Positions 12,671 to 14,806 of a DNA stretch of 14,806 nt are shown here, piece after piece. The DNA comes from Proteobacteria bacterium UBA5122 (GTDB lineage: Bacteria > Pseudomonadota > Gammaproteobacteria > Tenderiales > Tenderiaceae). The stretch's first letter is position 1, and each line of letters begins with the position of its first letter. The translations under genes were made by a program, and so were the position numbers. The notes under the pieces are model-generated. The model saw only the letters and a program-made list of their open reading frames with translations, searched no databases and was not told the DNA's origin. The stretch is from NCBI GenBank assembly GCA_002415485.1, contig DHYU01000070.1, positions 4,425 through 19,230 on the forward strand, written 5' to 3'.

Positions 12671-13441
12671 ATGCCATTGTTCGATACCCACTGCCATCTC
12701 GACTTCCCCGACTTCGATGCCGATCGTGCCGAGGTCTTGGCACGGGCGCGGGCGGCGGGTGTCGAGCGGCTGCTGATTCCGGGGGTGACGGCGGAGCATT
12801 GGCCGCGTGTGCTGGATGTGTGTCGGCGCGAGCAGGGTTTGTATCCTGCGCTAGGCCTGCACCCGATGTTTATCGATCAACACACCGCAGGTGATCTGCA
12901 GGCCTTGCAGCAGGCCTTGGTCGACAATAGAGATGTTGTTGCCGTCGGTGAGATAGGGTTGGATTTTTTCCTGCCTGAACTTGATCGCACGGCCCAACAG
13001 ACCCTGTTCGATGCACAACTGGTGATAGCCCGCGATGCGGGGCTGCCGGTGGTATTGCATGTGCGCAAGGCTCACGATGCGGTGTTGGCGAGTCTGAAAA
13101 AGACGACCGTAAAAGGCGGCATCGTGCATGCCTTCAACGGCAGCCTGGAACAGGCGCAGCGTTACATCGAGATGGGATTCAAACTCGGCTTCGGCGGCAT
13201 GCTGACCTTCGAGAGCGCGCACAAACTGCATCGATTGGCGCGTGAGCTGCCGCTGGATGCGATTGTGCTCGAGACCGATGCGCCGGATATGAGTGGTGCG
13301 GCGTATCGTGGGCAGCGCAATAGTCCGGCGTATCTGCCTGAGTATTTAGATGCGCTGATCACACAGCGCCCCGAGACACGCGACGACATCACGCAGCGGT
13401 TGTGGTGCAATAGCTGTCAGGTATTCAACCTCCATCAATAG
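12671..13441 (+). CDS. TatD-family metal-dependent hydrolase, YjjV-like
   Basis: This 256-residue TIM-barrel metallohydrolase belongs to the TatD family. Members have been reported to act as 3'-5' exonucleases or D-aminoacyl-tRNA-linked quality-control enzymes; the role of this one cannot be read from sequence. Metal ligands are visible as His7 and His9 in FDTHCHLD (4-11), Glu94 in GEIGLD (93-98), His130, His153 in VHAFNGS and Asp203 in ETDAPD (201-206). GLHP (62-65) is another family mark. The overall sequence resembles YjjV more than TatD or YcfH. The ATG at 12671 is right at the domain start, though the ribosome binding site is weak (TAGGC). The metallo-beta-lactamase-fold gene follows after 14 bases, so the two are probably cotranscribed. 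Confidence 0.92.
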   Translation: MPLFDTHCHLDFPDFDADRAEVLARARAAGVERLLIPGVTAEHWPRVLDVCRREQGLYPALGLHPMFIDQHTAGDLQALQQALVDNRDVVAVGEIGLDFFLPELDRTAQQTLFDAQLVIARDAGLPVVLHVRKAHDAVLASLKKTTVKGGIVHAFNGSLEQAQRYIEMGFKLGFGGMLTFESAHKLHRLARELPLDAIVLETDAPDMSGAAYRGQRNSPAYLPEYLDALITQRPETRDDITQRLWCNSCQVFNLHQ

Positions 13442-13455
13442 AGAAAGACTTTTTC

Positions 13456-14091
13456 ATGGCCATGCATTATCGCGTTATCCCAGTCACTCACTACCAACAG
13501 AACTGTTCGCTGGTGTGGTGCGACCACACCCAGCACGCGGCCTTGATCGATCCCGGCGGTGATGTTGAGGTGTTGCTGGCGGCGGTGGAGGCCGAAGGTG
13601 TGCGCCTGGAGAAGATCCTGCTGACGCATGGCCATCTCGATCATGTCGGTGGTGCGGCGCAGATCGCGCAGTTGTTGAATATCCCGGTGGTGGGGCCGCA
13701 TCAGGATGAGACATTCTGGTTTCAGTTGCTGAGCAAGCAGGCGCAGATGTTTGGCTTTGGTCAAACAGAAGAGTTTGTGCCGGATCAGTGGTTGGATGAA
13801 GGCGATGTGGTCAGCGTCGGTGAATGTCAGTTTGAGGTCTTGCGTTGCCCTGGTCACACGCCGGGGCATGTGGTGTTTTTTAACCGCGAGGCGAGGCAGG
13901 CCTTTGTCGGTGATGTGTTGTTTCATGGTTCGGTCGGGCGCAGTGATTTTCCGATGGGTGATCACGATCAATTGATCAGCAGTATCAAGGACAAGTTGTT
14001 GCCGCTGGGTGACGATGTGCGTTTTGTACCGGGGCATGGGCCGGAGTCGAGTTTTGGTGCCGAGCGCACAGGCAATCCTTTTCTGCGTTAA
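13456..14091 (+). CDS. Metallo-beta-lactamase-fold hydrolase, YcbL/glyoxalase II-like
   Basis: The 211-residue product is a glyoxalase II-like hydrolase of the YcbL type, a single-domain form lacking the C-terminal helical domain of GloB. Thioesters such as S-lactoylglutathione are the expected kind of substrate, but this is from family knowledge. The two-metal site is complete: THGHLDH (57-63) gives His58, His60, Asp62 and His63; His134 lies in CPGHTPGH (131-138); Asp153 bridges in GDVLFHGSVGR (152-162); His194 lies in PGHGPES (192-198). The C-terminal GAERTGNPFL is also characteristic of the group. There is no signal peptide. AGAGAAAG lies about nine bases upstream of the ATG. It sits between the TatD-family gene and pap, with short gaps on both sides (14 and 18 bases). 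Confidence 0.92.
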   Translation: MAMHYRVIPVTHYQQNCSLVWCDHTQHAALIDPGGDVEVLLAAVEAEGVRLEKILLTHGHLDHVGGAAQIAQLLNIPVVGPHQDETFWFQLLSKQAQMFGFGQTEEFVPDQWLDEGDVVSVGECQFEVLRCPGHTPGHVVFFNREARQAFVGDVLFHGSVGRSDFPMGDHDQLISSIKDKLLPLGDDVRFVPGHGPESSFGAERTGNPFLR

Positions 14092-14109
14092 ATAATTCGC
14101 GAGGGCGTG

Positions 14110-14806
14110 ATGTTTCGAACGGCAGAGTTGGGGCAAACGCTTTCCAAACAAGAATACAAACAGCTGGAACCTCAGTTGCGGCAGGAGCTGTTGTCGCTGC
14201 AGCATGAACTGCGGGCGTTGAACGGTGCGCCGGTGCTGATTGTGTTTGCCGGTGTCGATGGCGCAGGCAAGGGCGCGACGGTGAAGTTGCTCAACGACTG
14301 GATGGATTCGCGTTGGTTGATGAATCGCGCCTATCGTGAACCGTCCGATGAGGAACGCGAGCGTCCACCGTATTGGCGCTTTTGGCGCGACCTGCCGCCG
14401 AAGGGGCAGATAGGCGTGTTCATGAGCTCGTGGTTGTCGAAGCCGGTATTGGATCGTGCATATGAGCAGATCACTGAGGTGCAGTTCGATGTCGAGATCA
14501 ACCGCATGATCGCCTTTGAAAATGCGTTGGCTGATGATGGCACATTGATCATCAAATTCTGGATGCACCTCAGTCAGCCGCAGCAAAAGAAGCGGTTGCG
14601 TAGCCTGGAAAAAGATCCACTGTTGTCGTGGCAGGTGACGGAGCGTGATTGGCAGCACTGGCGGATGTACGACAAATTCGTCGCCGCGGCGGAACGGCTG
14701 ATTGCACGTAGCAACACCGCCAAGGCGGGCTGGCATATCGTCGATGGTGGTGATCGTTATTTTCGTGAGATCACGGTGGCCAACAAGATCCGAGATACCT
14801 TGCAAC
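14110..14806 (+). CDS. pap: Polyphosphate:AMP phosphotransferase (PPK2 family), 3' end outside window
   Basis: This is the start of a PPK2-family enzyme, which moves phosphate between polyphosphate and nucleotides. The N-terminal MFRTAELGQTLSK is typical of Pap, the two-domain class of about 500 residues that makes ADP from AMP and polyphosphate, so the 232 codons present are probably most of the first of two PPK2 domains. The Walker A-type loop is GVDGAGKG (48-55), followed by LNDWMDSRW (61-69), ERPPYWRFWRDLPPKG (84-99) and the KFWMHLSQ segment (149-156), all as in the family. GAGGG lies four to five bases before the ATG. The frame is open to the window edge. In two-domain Pap proteins the domains can differ in activity, so the missing half is needed to be sure of class. 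Confidence 0.9.
   Translation, partial: MFRTAELGQTLSKQEYKQLEPQLRQELLSLQHELRALNGAPVLIVFAGVDGAGKGATVKLLNDWMDSRWLMNRAYREPSDEERERPPYWRFWRDLPPKGQIGVFMSSWLSKPVLDRAYEQITEVQFDVEINRMIAFENALADDGTLIIKFWMHLSQPQQKKRLRSLEKDPLLSWQVTERDWQHWRMYDKFVAAAERLIARSNTAKAGWHIVDGGDRYFREITVANKIRDTLQ

Noticed and set aside
13435..14805. Minus-strand open frame of 456 codons opposite the YcbL-like and pap genes
   Set aside because: It is the antisense of two clear genes, has a composition rich in His, Arg and Gln typical of antisense frames, and resembles no protein family I know.

Overview
The window is a dense, moderately GC-rich stretch of bacterial chromosome that looks gammaproteobacterial. The evidence is the adjacent cmoA-cmoB pair for wobble-uridine modification, a three-gene bc1 operon (petA-petB-petC) with a Tat-type Rieske protein, an IbaG-type BolA protein, a FetA/FetB pair, a YchJ-type SEC-C protein and a Pap-type polyphosphate kinase. 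I cannot place it more finely; a free-living, respiring (possibly sulfur-oxidising, Chromatiales-like) lineage would fit, but nothing proves it. There are no rRNA or tRNA genes, CRISPR arrays, insertion sequences or phage genes. Both edges cut a gene: uppP on the left and pap on the right.

Left part (1-3700, all +). The 3' end of uppP (lipid-carrier recycling for the cell wall) ends at a strong intrinsic terminator. A 440-base stretch without a recognisable gene follows, holding an imperfect direct repeat and two small hairpins. Then comes petABC, encoding the cytochrome bc1 complex, closed by a second terminator.

Middle part (3700-7850, +). A tightly packed cluster, fetA-fetB-ychJ-like-DUF465-msrB, links a putative iron exporter to methionine sulfoxide repair. 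It is followed by a secreted L,D-transpeptidase with LysM and SPOR domains, probably starting at TTG, and by ibaG.

Centre right (7846-9713, -). A spore-photolyase-like radical SAM gene meets ibaG tail to tail with a 4-base overlap. Upstream of it on the same strand is a 244-residue protein ending in precise 25-residue repeats. An 11-bp perfect inverted repeat lies between the two; its loop carries the best Shine-Dalgarno sequence for the radical SAM gene and its stem contains the likely GTG start. This is the most unusual local structure in the window.

Right part (9861-14806). A zinc-ribbon SAM methyltransferase of unknown substrate converges on cmoB (again a 4-base overlap). cmoA and cmoB overlap by 4 bases. 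cmoA diverges from a TatD-family hydrolase across a short region whose only good -10 element is symmetric and could serve both strands. A YcbL-type metallo-beta-lactamase-fold hydrolase and the start of pap follow.

Most of the window is conserved housekeeping. The parts I find least explained are the repeat protein with its neighbouring radical SAM gene, the hairpin between them, and the leader region before petA. I found no clear new defence or mobile system.
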